Shown: piece by piece, positions 35,490 to 45,375 of the stretch
Layout of the letters: each line of letters opens with the position of its first letter
Numbering within the stretch: the first letter of the stretch is position 1
Translations under genes and position numbers: made by a program
The notes under the pieces: generated by a model
What the model saw: the letters and a program-made list of their open reading frames with translations, nothing else
What the model was told of the DNA's origin: nothing
The model's database searches: none
NCBI RefSeq assembly: GCF_943193185.1
Contig: NZ_CALPDE010000008.1
Coordinates: 18,704 to 82,703, forward strand
Direction: 5' to 3'
From: Lactococcus ileimucosae
Lineage (GTDB): Bacteria > Bacillota > Bacilli > Lactobacillales > Streptococcaceae
DNA length: 64,000 bases

Positions 35490-38400
35490 TTAGTGGTTAC
35501 TCTTTTTCTTCCTGAGGAGGAGGAGACTCGTACCTAGAAGAAAGACCAATCCCAAACCAAGAAGCCACAGTCCTAGGTTTTCTCCGACAATCGGAAGATG
35601 AGGTCTTGGTTTATTGACCAGTTTTCCTGCATCAATCACTCCGGATACGTCCTCTCCTACGGTTATCTCCCTTGGTGTTTCATCTAGAATATAACTGTCT
35701 GGAGCCTGGGTTTCAATAAAACGATAACGTCCTGGGCCAGGCACACTTACGGTTACGCGACCATCAGCATTAGACTGCAGATGGTCAGCCAATATATCCC
35801 AAGCTTGGCTTTCTGTATTGTAGATTTCTACCCTAAATATCGCACCCGCAAGTGGCTTGTCCTGCCCATCAACTTTCAGAAGTTGGAGTGCACTATTCTG
35901 CACATGTGGGCCCTCTACACGCTTATTCTCCAAAGTGCCGGCTTCGAAGATTGGGCGCTCACCCGCAGTTACTGTCACTTCTTTTGGTGTTGTATCAAGG
36001 ACGTAGTTAGCGGGAGCTTGCGTTTCAATAAAGCGGTAACGTCCATCCTTTTCTACATCAAGCCTTACGAAACCATCTGCAGTAGAAGTCAAACCTGTAG
36101 CAAGCGTTTCCCAAGTCCCATTGTTGAGGAATTCTACCTTGAATACTGCACCTGCTAGTGGATTTCCACTCTCATCCACTTTTTTCAGCTGAATGATTGT
36201 TCTCATATGGTTTTCGATCTCACCAAAATAAACGGGATTGTCATTTGTTCCTACACCTCCGTCAACAATCGTTTTGACTTCGCTTATAGGATTTTCAGCC
36301 ATTTCAAAACCTGGAGGTGCCTGAGTTTCGACGAAACGATAGTCTCCTGGTTCTCCCACAGCTGTATTAACTATGCCTTCATTGTTAGAAGTTAAATTGT
36401 TAACATAGGTTTGCCATTGATTGGTCTGAGGGTTGCGTTTTTCAAGCCTAAAGATTGCTCCAGCAACACCTTGGTTATGTTGGTCTACTTTTTTCAGTTG
36501 AACAGGATAAACTGGAGTTGGTGGCAAGATTTCTGCACCTTGGAGATAACGATTGTAGATATTGACTGTTACATCGTTATTTCCGATAAGACCCGGAATA
36601 GTTACCTTGTAAATCGGTTGTTGACCTTGCGGCGTCGTTTGCAAGTCTCTTTCTATCTGAGCATTTCCTTCAAAGTCTCGGTTACCAATCTCATAGTTGT
36701 ACTCTGTGATTGTGTATTCACCAGGAAGAAGATCTGAAATTTTCTGATTCGTGCTCAAACCTGTCAAGTCTTCACGGTCAATCTTAATCGCTTCAAAGTT
36801 AGGGTCATCAGCTTTGGTAATCTCGATATAGAAGTTTTCTGGAACCTGATCCAGAGTCACTCCTTCAAAATTCTTAGTCAAGTCAATGGAGCCTAAAGGT
36901 TCATAGTAGTTGTCGAAACGGAAGACAATCTGACTGTTTTGACCTACAGTCACTGTTTGTGAAGTACTGCTTGTTTCACCAGAATCACCAGCATTCGCTG
37001 GGTTAAGAAGATCGACATAGCGCCAGTGGGCAAGTCGATGACGATAGCCTGCAACATCCGTTCCTGTTTCAGTAATCTTATAATTCCCCTCTGGTATTCC
37101 AGAGAAGTTCATACCGGCTACAGCCTCATCATAATTAAGAGTTCTTTCAAAACGACCAGCAGCATTTTCAGTAAATCCAAGGCCAGTGAGTGTCGCCGCG
37201 TCATTACCAGTAAAAGCTTGCTCCGCTGTTATTGTAAGTTTAAAGGTATTTGCTGCAAGTGCCAAAGCTGCCGCATCCAAGTCATGGAAAACTTTCTGAA
37301 CACGGAGCAGTTCAGTTTCAGCTGCACGCGCATAGATATTGACAAAGCTCACAACCCCTGTACCGCCAGATGGAACCGTAACGCGCTGCATCGCTGCTCC
37401 AGGAACATGAATATAATCAAAATCTGAAGGGTTGCTTAGCACATCACCCCCTGACTCTGTAACTGTGTAGGTGCCCGGTTGTAAGTTCAAGGGCTGACCA
37501 TTTTCAGCCACAATATTAAGAGTGATCCTGCCATTGTCCGTTAGAGCTTGGGCGAGTACAGTGGGGTCATTCAAATCAAGCGTGGCAGTTCCAACCTCTT
37601 CTGGCAACAGACCGGTGCTTCGAACGATAAACTGAAGCGGTGCAATATCAAGTTCGTTTTGCTCAAGAACTTCTTGGAGTTCAGAAAGGTTGAGGTTCGT
37701 TCCATCTACATCTTGGAAGACAAATTCCTTCTGAATCTGAATTTGACCGTTATATTGAAGTTCAAAAGTTCCGTTATTTCCAAGAGTGTTTACAACGATG
37801 TTATCGCCTGCAGCTCTGGTCGGGTCTGGAGTGATACTCTGTGTGCTTACCCAAGCATCAGAACCTGTTTCATTTTTTGTTTTGTTCACGACACGGTTAC
37901 CGTCAATGTTTTGATAGAAAGGATTATCAGCACTTGGTTCAAAAGTCGCAAAAGAATCATTTTCAACTGTGGGTGTTGACCAATCATTAGACCAAAACTG
38001 TGTTGGAACACTTTCTGGAGATTGAGTAAAAGCTTCTAGAAGACGGGGCTCATCTAAAGCTACATCAAATTTGACTTGTATCGGCGCTTCGTCTCCTGAT
38101 ATGCTGACATTCCCACTGTTTGCGGTAACTGTACGCATAGGTAAGAGCTCGCTTGGAATCCCCCAATGTACAAACTGATCAGCTTTCAGAAGTTTTCGTG
38201 TTCCTGTCTCTCCAATACCATAGTCTGTCTCAACGTTTACATCTCTCAGAGCTGTACTTACGCTGAAGAAGAGACGGCTGATACTCTCTTGACTACCAGT
38301 TACTTCACTATTTATCATTGACTGCTGGAAAGGATATACTTCCACCTTTAAGGCAGCAGCTCCAGGATTTGTCGCCCCTACATAGTGTCCATAGTTGTCT

Positions 38401-40628
38401 GCATAGTAAGTGAAACGACCATTTCCAAAACTGCCAAGGATAGCAGCAACTTCGGGTCCCGTAGGAAGCAGAGCTACTCCGGTAGAGCCACCCTGCCCAC
38501 GGACATAGTTGGCTAATGTTTGGCTGAAGTCGCTTGGTATACTTTGTGAAGGCGTAAAGCTTCCTTTATCTGCAAATCTGATACTCTTCAAGGCAGTGAA
38601 GCTCATGTAATCTCCAAGAACATCGGAGAAGTCAAGAGAGCCAGAACCTAAATCTCCCTCGTTGCCTATATCAACGATAGGTTTATTACTTGATTCTTGA
38701 ATGCTGCTCGTGATTTGTTGAAAGGCTGCTCGCAGCTCTTCAATATTGGTCGCTTCAAAAAAGTTATCAGCATAGGCTATGTCAGCAGGCGCTGCTAGAC
38801 TTGCAGTTGTATTCGCAATATTTACCGTACTTGCAGCAACATTCCATTGATAATTGCCAAAGCTAGCGCGATACTGCGCTAAGAAGTTACCCGTAGCTCC
38901 GTTAGTAAAGTTATTCAGTAGGGTTGTCATTGACGGCGCTGTTACAGTCGGGCCTGGAAGGTATGAAGAATTATTCCCTAAGAAGCTGTGACGAATATTG
39001 GGGAGGATTTTATCTGTATTGGTCGGAGTCGGATTTAGAGTTGCAGTGATAAGCTCCCTTTGTGATTCTGTGGGTTGAACACCTGTAGAGATTGTGAAGA
39101 AACCAACACCAGCCTCTGGTTGACCTTCATCGCCAACAACATTCCCATTTGGGAAATAAGAAGCAGAAACTGTCGTTTTTCTATAAGCTGCTGTCAGAGC
39201 TGTCATCACGGCAAGACCTTGCTCACCGTAAGAGCCATCGCCATAAAATGGACCTTGACCTGGCGTTGCAACATTATCTATACGATTACCATTTGGACCT
39301 AGAACGACAGGGGCAGAAGAATCAAAAGCATAGTCCGGACGCCCCATAGTCGGCTCACCGTCGGTGAGCAATATCATATTGGGCCTGCGTGTAACTTCAG
39401 CTTCTTCTGGCAATACTTGCCCATCAGCATCAGTTACAGGAACATTAACCTGTTTATCTGTAGCAGTTTCTAGGATACGCGCAGATTCACGAATCCCCCA
39501 CTGTGTTGGTGTTGAACCTACTACTTGGATAGAGTTAGCAACAGGATTAGTACCTCCTTGTCCTGCTGAAGCATTAACATTAACCGTATCTCCACTAGAG
39601 CCTAAGGTAAAGAAGTTTCCACTGGCATTAGGTACATAACGTCCCAGTTCTAAAACCTTTTCGACACGGGCATAACCACCCGAACGACCGCCGTAAGCGA
39701 CTACAGCTACACGGTTAAGCGGGTTCGCATCTTGTAAAATACCTATCGCTTCGTTCAGAGCATCCACTAGCAGTGCGATACGTGAACGGCCACCTCCTGG
39801 ATCTATTTTGGTCATCGAACCAGAAACGTCAATAGTAAAAACGGTATCCGCGGGGATTTGATAACCTTCCCGTGTTGGCACGCTTTGAGAAAGAGCTGAA
39901 AGTGTGACTTCAAAATCTGTTGGACCGCCAAGACGATATACCGTTTTATCTGTCCACACACGCCCGTCATCTACCGTTGGAAGGGGTGAGAAAACGTTGG
40001 CTACATTATCTGTTGCAGGGTCAGCTGCTTTACTGCCTGGCACAACAGACCATGGATAAGTGGCCGTGGGCAATATGGAGTTTAAACCTAAGCCACGTGT
40101 TCTGGGCGCAACATTTCCTCCTGTGGCTGATGCTGCCTTCGCTGCTTCATCCTTGGTTTCGACTTCTTTTTCTGCTGTCTTTAAGGGCACTGTGAGGACC
40201 TGCTCACCCAAAGTTACCTGAATCTCACCGTCTTTGATACTCTCTTTAACGATTTGTAATTTTAATGAAAAATTACCTGTACTTGCCTTAGCCAAACTCA
40301 GAGTTACTTTGTTATCAGCAACCTTGTAGGATGATTCAGGCAAATCGGCAAGAGGCCTCTCTTCCTCTGTAGGTACAGCATCAACACCAGACAAGGTGAT
40401 TTCTGCTGTTTCAGCTTCCTTCCCTTGTCTTACCTCACCCTTCAGAATGATAAACTCTGGTTTATCTTCATCATCTAACTCAGCCACAGTTAAGTTGACT
40501 CTCGGTAAATGTTCGTCAAGGTCTAAGGTATCAGCTATAGCTCGAAGAGAGGAGGCAGGTAAAACTTGCATCACAAGTAAAGCCAACGCAGCTATATTCA
40601 TTACTTTCAAAAGTAATTTACTCTTCAT
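35490..40628 (-). CDS. Large LPxTG-like surface adhesin with VWA and Cna-B (SpaA-type) domains
   Basis: A 1712-residue secreted, wall-anchored protein like pilus tip adhesins. A signal peptide (about 1-32) is followed by an N-terminal domain and a VWA domain with the MIDAS residues DVSGS (267-271) and TDGE (422-425). The VWA domain carries long inserts. Three prealbumin-like domains follow (starting near IQIQKEFVFQD, LLRVQKVFHD and SIDLTKNFEG). Then come three SpaA-type Cna-B repeats (VQLKKVDQHN, IQLKKVDESG, LQLLKVDGQD), each with the E of an isopeptide site (RFVETQAP or RFIETQAP). The C-terminus has LPIVGE, a hydrophobic helix and RKKKSNH. LPIVG instead of LPxTG is unusual. No sortase or backbone pilin is adjacent, so it may act alone. 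Confidence 0.9.
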   Translation of the reverse strand: MKSKLLLKVMNIAALALLVMQVLPASSLRAIADTLDLDEHLPRVNLTVAELDDEDKPEFIILKGEVRQGKEAETAEITLSGVDAVPTEEERPLADLPESSYKVADNKVTLSLAKASTGNFSLKLQIVKESIKDGEIQVTLGEQVLTVPLKTAEKEVETKDEAAKAASATGGNVAPRTRGLGLNSILPTATYPWSVVPGSKAADPATDNVANVFSPLPTVDDGRVWTDKTVYRLGGPTDFEVTLSALSQSVPTREGYQIPADTVFTIDVSGSMTKIDPGGGRSRIALLVDALNEAIGILQDANPLNRVAVVAYGGRSGGYARVEKVLELGRYVPNASGNFFTLGSSGDTVNVNASAGQGGTNPVANSIQVVGSTPTQWGIRESARILETATDKQVNVPVTDADGQVLPEEAEVTRRPNMILLTDGEPTMGRPDYAFDSSAPVVLGPNGNRIDNVATPGQGPFYGDGSYGEQGLAVMTALTAAYRKTTVSASYFPNGNVVGDEGQPEAGVGFFTISTGVQPTESQRELITATLNPTPTNTDKILPNIRHSFLGNNSSYLPGPTVTAPSMTTLLNNFTNGATGNFLAQYRASFGNYQWNVAASTVNIANTTASLAAPADIAYADNFFEATNIEELRAAFQQITSSIQESSNKPIVDIGNEGDLGSGSLDFSDVLGDYMSFTALKSIRFADKGSFTPSQSIPSDFSQTLANYVRGQGGSTGVALLPTGPEVAAILGSFGNGRFTYYADNYGHYVGATNPGAAALKVEVYPFQQSMINSEVTGSQESISRLFFSVSTALRDVNVETDYGIGETGTRKLLKADQFVHWGIPSELLPMRTVTANSGNVSISGDEAPIQVKFDVALDEPRLLEAFTQSPESVPTQFWSNDWSTPTVENDSFATFEPSADNPFYQNIDGNRVVNKTKNETGSDAWVSTQSITPDPTRAAGDNIVVNTLGNNGTFELQYNGQIQIQKEFVFQDVDGTNLNLSELQEVLEQNELDIAPLQFIVRSTGLLPEEVGTATLDLNDPTVLAQALTDNGRITLNIVAENGQPLNLQPGTYTVTESGGDVLSNPSDFDYIHVPGAAMQRVTVPSGGTGVVSFVNIYARAAETELLRVQKVFHDLDAAALALAANTFKLTITAEQAFTGNDAATLTGLGFTENAAGRFERTLNYDEAVAGMNFSGIPEGNYKITETGTDVAGYRHRLAHWRYVDLLNPANAGDSGETSSTSQTVTVGQNSQIVFRFDNYYEPLGSIDLTKNFEGVTLDQVPENFYIEITKADDPNFEAIKIDREDLTGLSTNQKISDLLPGEYTITEYNYEIGNRDFEGNAQIERDLQTTPQGQQPIYKVTIPGLIGNNDVTVNIYNRYLQGAEILPPTPVYPVQLKKVDQHNQGVAGAIFRLEKRNPQTNQWQTYVNNLTSNNEGIVNTAVGEPGDYRFVETQAPPGFEMAENPISEVKTIVDGGVGTNDNPVYFGEIENHMRTIIQLKKVDESGNPLAGAVFKVEFLNNGTWETLATGLTSTADGFVRLDVEKDGRYRFIETQAPANYVLDTTPKEVTVTAGERPIFEAGTLENKRVEGPHVQNSALQLLKVDGQDKPLAGAIFRVEIYNTESQAWDILADHLQSNADGRVTVSVPGPGRYRFIETQAPDSYILDETPREITVGEDVSGVIDAGKLVNKPRPHLPIVGENLGLWLLGLGLVFLLGTSLLLLRKKKSNH

Positions 40629-40835
40629 AAAACGGACTCATTTACAGTTTTAATGTTCCAAGAATGTTTTTTACGCATTCCTATCCTATTTTACGCTTTA
40701 TATAACTTAAGTTTAACATAAGTTTTGTTTTTGTCAAACTCTTTTCTTTATTTATGTTTTTAACAAAATATGGAATTTATGAAATTTTTCTATCTTTTTT
40801 ATTTTAAAAAACAGTGTTTCACCTTTCACAGGATT

Positions 40836-40844
40836 TGCTATAAT
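40836..40844 (+). promoter_or_regulatory. Extended -10 promoter abutting the oxidoreductase gene
   Basis: TGCTATAAT; the hexamer ends 7 nt before the ATG at 40852 and overlaps an ATG at 40843. A leaderless transcript is predicted. Confidence 0.6.
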
Positions 40845-40851
40845 GAAAGCT

Positions 40852-41787
40852 ATGTACAAATCATTAATTTACGAGTCCTTTGGTCAGCCTCATCAAGTTT
40901 TAAAACTCCAAGAAAGACGTCATCCAAGTTTACAAGATCAAGAACTTCTTGTAAAGATGCTCTATGCGCCTGTCAACCCTTCTGATCTCCTTCCTATAAC
41001 TGGTGCCTATGCGCATCGGATATGTTTACCTGCACTTGCTGGTTATGAGGGAGTTGGCGTTGTTGTAGGAGTCGGTACAGCGCTGTCTGAGAACCTCATA
41101 GGTAAGCGCGTTTTGCCTTTAGAGGGGGAAGGAACTTGGCAGACATTTGTCAAATGTCCCATCACTCATGCGTTTTTTATACCTGATTCCCTTGACTCTC
41201 TTTCGGCCAGCCAACTTTATATCAACCCGCTGACGGCTTGGATTCTGTGTACAGAAGTACTCACATTGATGCCTGGGCAAAAGCTTGCTGTAAATGCTGC
41301 TGGTTCTTCCCTTGGTCAACTTTTTGCCCAACTTTCACAGATACTGGGCTTCGACTTTGTCGCCATTACACGACATCATGAGAAGCACAAAATTCTAAAA
41401 GAACGTGGTGCTCATGAATTACGTACAGACTTGACAGGTTTACAGGTTGATGCTGCCATTGATTGTGTTGGTGGGCAAGCAGGGACAGATTTGGCTGCTT
41501 GTGTCCGACAGGGGGGTAAGTTTCAAGCAGTTGGTCTTCTTTCAGGAAAACAGGTAGATTGGGGCAAATTAGCAAAACTTCCTATAGAGGCTGGTATTTT
41601 TCATCTGCGTCATTGGAATGCTCAGCTTAGTCCAGAAGAATGGCAGGACAGGATGAAACTCTTGGCAAAGTTTGTCGTGGATGGTCGCCTACTCATTAAC
41701 CAGGACCTTGAGTTTGTAGCATTTGAACAGCTTATCGAAACTCTAGGACAGAAAAATAAAAAGAAACTTCTTATTAAATTTACATAA
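40852..41787 (+). CDS. Zinc-independent medium-chain oxidoreductase (MECR/quinone-reductase-like)
   Basis: A 311-residue medium-chain dehydrogenase/reductase. The N-terminal GroES-like domain has VKMLYAPVNPSDLLPITGAY and AGYEGVGVVVGVG, and the Rossmann domain has AVNAAGSSLGQLFAQLSQ (nucleotide loop). The catalytic-zinc ligands of alcohol dehydrogenases are absent, so it belongs with NADPH:quinone or trans-2-enoyl reductase types. I choose ATG 40852 and not 40843: the latter overlaps the -10 element and cannot be in the transcript. No ribosome binding site is visible, consistent with a leaderless mRNA. It is monocistronic. Confidence 0.85.
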   Translation: MYKSLIYESFGQPHQVLKLQERRHPSLQDQELLVKMLYAPVNPSDLLPITGAYAHRICLPALAGYEGVGVVVGVGTALSENLIGKRVLPLEGEGTWQTFVKCPITHAFFIPDSLDSLSASQLYINPLTAWILCTEVLTLMPGQKLAVNAAGSSLGQLFAQLSQILGFDFVAITRHHEKHKILKERGAHELRTDLTGLQVDAAIDCVGGQAGTDLAACVRQGGKFQAVGLLSGKQVDWGKLAKLPIEAGIFHLRHWNAQLSPEEWQDRMKLLAKFVVDGRLLINQDLEFVAFEQLIETLGQKNKKKLLIKFT

Positions 41788-42033
41788 AAGCGCCCTGAAC
41801 ATTGAGAAAATTTGCCATTGCCTTTCTCAAAAAGGCAACAGCCTCTCTAGCACGCCCTGAAAAGACATTGTTTTTAAGTAGGCTTCAATCCCCTATAAAT
41901 ACTCGTTAAATCTAAACTAAAAAGCTGTCCAAGGACAGCCTTTATAAACTTTATTATGATTTATTTTTTAACAATTACTGCCACAGAAGCAAAACAAACG
42001 CCCAAAGGACTGGTGCGTTTGTTTTCACTCTTT
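41788..42033. other. Intergenic stretch with three hairpins
   Basis: Between convergent genes. ATTGCCTTT/AAGGCAA is near 41815-41850, AAAGCTGTCC/GGACAGcCTTT at 41921-41943, and AAAACAAACGC/GCGTTTGTTTT at 41991-42025. CGCCCTGAA also occurs twice (about 80 bp apart). The last two hairpins probably end gltX transcripts; the first may end the oxidoreductase transcript. Confidence 0.55.
41991..42025 (-). terminator. Terminator of gltX
   Basis: AAAACAAACGC/GCGTTTGTTTT perfect 11-bp stem, eight bases after the gltX stop, with a second hairpin (41921-41943, T run on the minus strand) as backup. Confidence 0.65.
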
Positions 42034-43473
42034 TTACAAGAATTGTGCCATATGTTCAAGAACTTTTTCTTTTCCTAAGAGGGCGATTGTTTCGGGTAAT
42101 TCTGGACCGTGCATGCTGCCAGAAGCAGCGATACGAATCGGCATCCAAAGATTTTTTCCTTTAACACCTGTTTCTTTTTGTGTTTCTTTGAAAAGTGGGA
42201 AGATATTTTCAGCAGTAAAATCTTCCAATGCTGCGAGTTTTTCACGGAAAGTAGCCACTACGACTGGTGAAGTTTCTAAGGCCATCATCTGACGTGCCTC
42301 GTCTGTAAGCTCTGGAAACTCTCCAAAGAACAGGTCTGTTAGCTCAAGAATTTCTTCAGCATATTTCATTTGCGGTTTGTAAAGTTTAACCAGTTCTTCC
42401 GCACGCGCATCAAAACGTCCAGCTGCTTCAAGGAAGGGTTTTGTCAATTCGAAGACAGGCTCAAACTCCGCATGCTTGATGTATTCGTTGTCCATCCATT
42501 CCAGTTTCTTTTGGTCAAAGGCTGCTGGAGATTTACTCAAACGTTTTTCATCAAAGAGTTTCACCAACTCCTGTGGGCTGAATTTTTCTTGCTCACCACC
42601 TGGGTTCCAGCCTAAGAGAGCGATAAAGTTGAAAATGGCATCTGCCATGAAACCTTTGTTACGGTAATCTTCGATAAATTGAAGTGTATTGGTATCACGT
42701 TTCGACAACTTTTTACCTGTTTCAGAGTTAATAATCAATGTCATGTGGCCAAAGACAGGTGCTTCCCATCCTAAAGCTTCATAAATCATTAACTGTTTGG
42801 GTGTGTTCGCAATGTGGTCATCTCCACGAATAACGTGTGAAATTTGCATGTCATGGTCATCTACTACGACAGCAAAGTTGTAAGTTGGGTAGCCGTCACG
42901 TTTCTGGATAACCCAATCACCACCAATGTTACCACCTTCAAACTCAATATCGCCTTTCACCATATCTGTCCATTTGTAAATGGCTGTTTCATTTACAGAA
43001 ATGCGGACAACCGGTGTAATTCCTGCTGCCTTACGTTCTGCAATATACGCTTCTTTCTCAGCTTCTGACATTCCCGCGTACTCATTGACATAATGAGGGG
43101 CAATTCCTGCCGATTCTTGTGCTTCATGATCTGCTTCAAGCTCTTCAGGAGTTTTATAAGAGTAGTAAGCTTTACCTTCACTTAAAAGCTGATCAATATA
43201 TTTTTGATACAGTTCCAAACGTTCTGACTGACGATAGTTTTCATGCGTTTCTGGGCTTTCATCCCAGTCGATGCCTAACCAACGTAAGTTTTCAAGCTGA
43301 GAACGTTCACCATCTTCTACATGGCGCTCACGGTCTGTATCTTCAATGCGGATAAGGAAGTCACCACCATAGTGACGCGCAAAAAGATAGTTAAAAAGAG
43401 CTGTACGTGCATTACCGATGTGTAAGAGACCTGTTGGTGATGGTGCATAACGCACACGAATGTTATTAGACAT
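42034..43473 (-). CDS. gltX: Glutamyl-tRNA synthetase
   Basis: A 479-residue class I aminoacyl-tRNA synthetase, nondiscriminating type expected in lactic acid bacteria, charging tRNA-Glu (and tRNA-Gln for later amidation). The HIGH motif is in [18 protein letters not shown] (about 10-27) and the KMSKS equivalent is [11 protein letters not shown]. The anticodon-binding C-terminal domain is complete. GGAG precedes the ATG. Confidence 0.97.
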   Translation of the reverse strand: MSNNIRVRYAPSPTGLLHIGNARTALFNYLFARHYGGDFLIRIEDTDRERHVEDGERSQLENLRWLGIDWDESPETHENYRQSERLELYQKYIDQLLSEGKAYYSYKTPEELEADHEAQESAGIAPHYVNEYAGMSEAEKEAYIAERKAAGITPVVRISVNETAIYKWTDMVKGDIEFEGGNIGGDWVIQKRDGYPTYNFAVVVDDHDMQISHVIRGDDHIANTPKQLMIYEALGWEAPVFGHMTLIINSETGKKLSKRDTNTLQFIEDYRNKGFMADAIFNFIALLGWNPGGEQEKFSPQELVKLFDEKRLSKSPAAFDQKKLEWMDNEYIKHAEFEPVFELTKPFLEAAGRFDARAEELVKLYKPQMKYAEEILELTDLFFGEFPELTDEARQMMALETSPVVVATFREKLAALEDFTAENIFPLFKETQKETGVKGKNLWMPIRIAASGSMHGPELPETIALLGKEKVLEHMAQFL

Positions 43474-43582
43474 AGTTTTCTCCTGTTCGTTTCAATCCCT
43501 TTTATTTTATCATATTCTGAGCAATGTTTCTAACAGTGAGTCATTATAAAATCATACTGTAACCAAAGAAACATTAGCTTCA

Positions 43583-43612
43583 TTGACTCCATGCTAATGC
43601 GCATGTTAAAAT
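43583..43612 (+). promoter_or_regulatory. Promoter abutting the GNAT gene
   Basis: TTGACT, 18-nt spacer, TAAAAT with an upstream TGT extension (TGTTAAAAT). The -10 ends 6 nt before the ATG, so a leaderless mRNA is predicted. Confidence 0.7.
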
Positions 43613-43618
43613 AAAGAT

Positions 43619-44113
43619 ATGACTAAAATTACATATGGCAAAGCAAAAATCACAGACATTGATGATGTGATGCATATCGAGGAAACCTCTTTCCCAGAAA
43701 ATGAGGTTCTCTCACGCACTTCAATGTTAGAACGCCTCCAAGTCATTCCTGAGCGCTTCTTCGTTGCTCGAAATGAAGAAGGCAGAGTGGTCGGCATTCT
43801 TGTAGGCCCAACTTCTGACAAATGTTACCTTACAGACGATATGTTTGAGAAAACAGAAGCAAGTCGTCCAACAGACCGCTTTCAAATTATCGTCAGTCTC
43901 GCTGTAGATAGTGAATACCGTGATTTAGGTATCGCTACTTCATTACTGGATTTGATGAAGGAAGCTGCAGCCGAAGAAAGTCGTCAAGGCATCAGCCTTA
44001 CCTGTGTCGAAAATCTCATTCCTTACTATGAACGTTATGGATTTGTTTCCAAAGGGATTTCTGACTCACAACTTGCGGGAGAAACATGGTACAACATGGT
44101 TCTTCCCCTATAA
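43619..44113 (+). CDS. GNAT-family N-acetyltransferase (AANAT-like)
   Basis: A 164-residue acetyltransferase. The acetyl-CoA signature is VDSEYRDLGIATSLLDLMK (motif A, about 99-117, with R/QxxGxG/A-like DLGIAT), and the final part LIPYYERYGFVSKG is the GNAT motif B region. The N-terminal IEETSFPENEVLSRTSMLERL fits the arylalkylamine-acetyltransferase-like subgroup. The acceptor is unknown. No ribosome binding site precedes the ATG; the promoter abuts the start codon. It converges with ald across a shared terminator. Confidence 0.87.
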   Translation: MTKITYGKAKITDIDDVMHIEETSFPENEVLSRTSMLERLQVIPERFFVARNEEGRVVGILVGPTSDKCYLTDDMFEKTEASRPTDRFQIIVSLAVDSEYRDLGIATSLLDLMKEAAAEESRQGISLTCVENLIPYYERYGFVSKGISDSQLAGETWYNMVLPL

Positions 44114-44119
44114 AATAAA

Positions 44120-44149
44120 AAAGCGCTGCTTATTGTTAAGCAGCACTTT
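44120..44149. terminator. Bidirectional terminator between GNAT gene and ald
   Basis: AAAGcGCTGCTT/AAGCAGCaCTTT with T-rich flanks on both strands. Confidence 0.8.
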
Positions 44150-44152
44150 TTC

Positions 44153-45274
44153 TTATCCATTAATTACTTCATCACTGTCTGTATAAACCATGTCGTATAA
44201 ATCAGCTACAGGTTTACATGTTAGTTTACCATAAGCTGCATTAAGCCCTTCTTTGAGTCCTGGATTAGCTTTAAGCGCTTCTTTATAACCTTTGTTTGCT
44301 ATAGCCAAGCCATTTGTCAGTGTCGCATTGTTTAAGGCTGCTGTTGAAGTGACGGGCACAGCACCAGGCATATTCCCTACACAATAGTGGATAACGCCTT
44401 CTTCTTCAAAGACAGGGTTGTCATGATAAGTCACGTGAGAACTTTGACAAGTTCCACCCTGGTCAATTGCTACGTCAACAATGACCGCTCCTTTTTTCAT
44501 CAGTGGCAAATGTTCACGACGAATAAGCTGTGGTGTTGCAGCGCCTGGGATAAGCGCAGCCCCAATCACTAAATCAGCCTTCGAAATCAACTCTTTCACT
44601 GCATGATCTGTACTGTAAACTGTGTTTACACGTCCCTCATATAGTTTATCCAGTTCTGTCAAAGCATCCAAGTTCACATCAACTGCTGTAACATTAGCAT
44701 GCATTCCGACAGCCATAGCGACAGCATTACGTCCCACAACTCCTGCACCACCTAAAACAAGAACATTGGCAGGAAGAACTCCTGTTACACCTCCAAGCAA
44801 AATGCCACGTCCGCCAAAAGGACGTTCTAGATACTTCGCACCTTCTTGAACGGATAAGCGTCCAGCAATTTCGGACATTGGTTTAAGGGCTGGAAGCGCG
44901 CCGTTACGATCACGAATCGTTTCATAGGCAATTGCAACAATTTTCTTATCCAAGACTGCCTTGGTCAAAGCCTTATCTGCTGCAAGATGGAAATAGGTAT
45001 AAAATATTTGTCCCTCACGCATCAATGCGTATTCTGGCTCAAGCGGCTCTTTCACCTTAATAATCATGTCCGCAGTTGCATAAATCTCCTCTGCAGTCGG
45101 CAAGATATGACAACCAACTGCTGTGTAGAGTTCATCTGGATATGAAGAGCCCTCACCCGCTCCTTTTTGGATGTAAACATCATGTCCAGCAGCCACATAA
45201 GCAGCTGCAAACTCTGGTGCCAGTCCCACACGATATTCATGCTTCTTAATTTCTGTTGGAACACCTATTTTCAT
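44153..45274 (-). CDS. ald: Alanine dehydrogenase
   Basis: A 373-residue NAD-dependent enzyme that interconverts L-alanine and pyruvate plus ammonia. The N-terminal motif is GVPTEIKKHEYRVGLAPE (about 4-21), the substrate region has KVKEPLEPEY, and the NAD loop is VLVLGGAGVVGRNA (about 167-180). The block GNMPGAVPVTSTAALNNAT near the C-terminus is diagnostic. GGAGG lies eight bases before ATG 45274; an upstream start at 45289 includes the binding site. A promoter lies about 100 bp upstream and a hairpin is in its leader. Confidence 0.96.
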   Translation of the reverse strand: MKIGVPTEIKKHEYRVGLAPEFAAAYVAAGHDVYIQKGAGEGSSYPDELYTAVGCHILPTAEEIYATADMIIKVKEPLEPEYALMREGQIFYTYFHLAADKALTKAVLDKKIVAIAYETIRDRNGALPALKPMSEIAGRLSVQEGAKYLERPFGGRGILLGGVTGVLPANVLVLGGAGVVGRNAVAMAVGMHANVTAVDVNLDALTELDKLYEGRVNTVYSTDHAVKELISKADLVIGAALIPGAATPQLIRREHLPLMKKGAVIVDVAIDQGGTCQSSHVTYHDNPVFEEEGVIHYCVGNMPGAVPVTSTAALNNATLTNGLAIANKGYKEALKANPGLKEGLNAAYGKLTCKPVADLYDMVYTDSDEVING

Positions 45275-45304
45275 AAATTTATCCTCCATATAGGTATATG
45301 CTCT

Positions 45305-45325
45305 GGGGGATTTATCCCCCTTTTT
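45305..45325. other. Strong GC hairpin in the ald leader
   Basis: GGGGGAT/ATCCCCC, a perfect stem with a 2-nt apex (opening to 4). On the plus strand it is followed by TTTTTATTT and looks like a terminator; on the minus strand it lies in the ald 5' leader, about 30 nt before the start codon. No plus-strand gene ends here. Confidence 0.55.
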
Positions 45326-45375
45326 ATTTGAAACCTTAGTTTAACAAAAGTAATTGTGTAACCACTTTCATAATT

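Noticed and set aside
36207..40195. Several plus-strand frames of 60-140 codons across the adhesin gene
   Set aside because: Antisense shadows of a single long minus-strand gene with clear domains.
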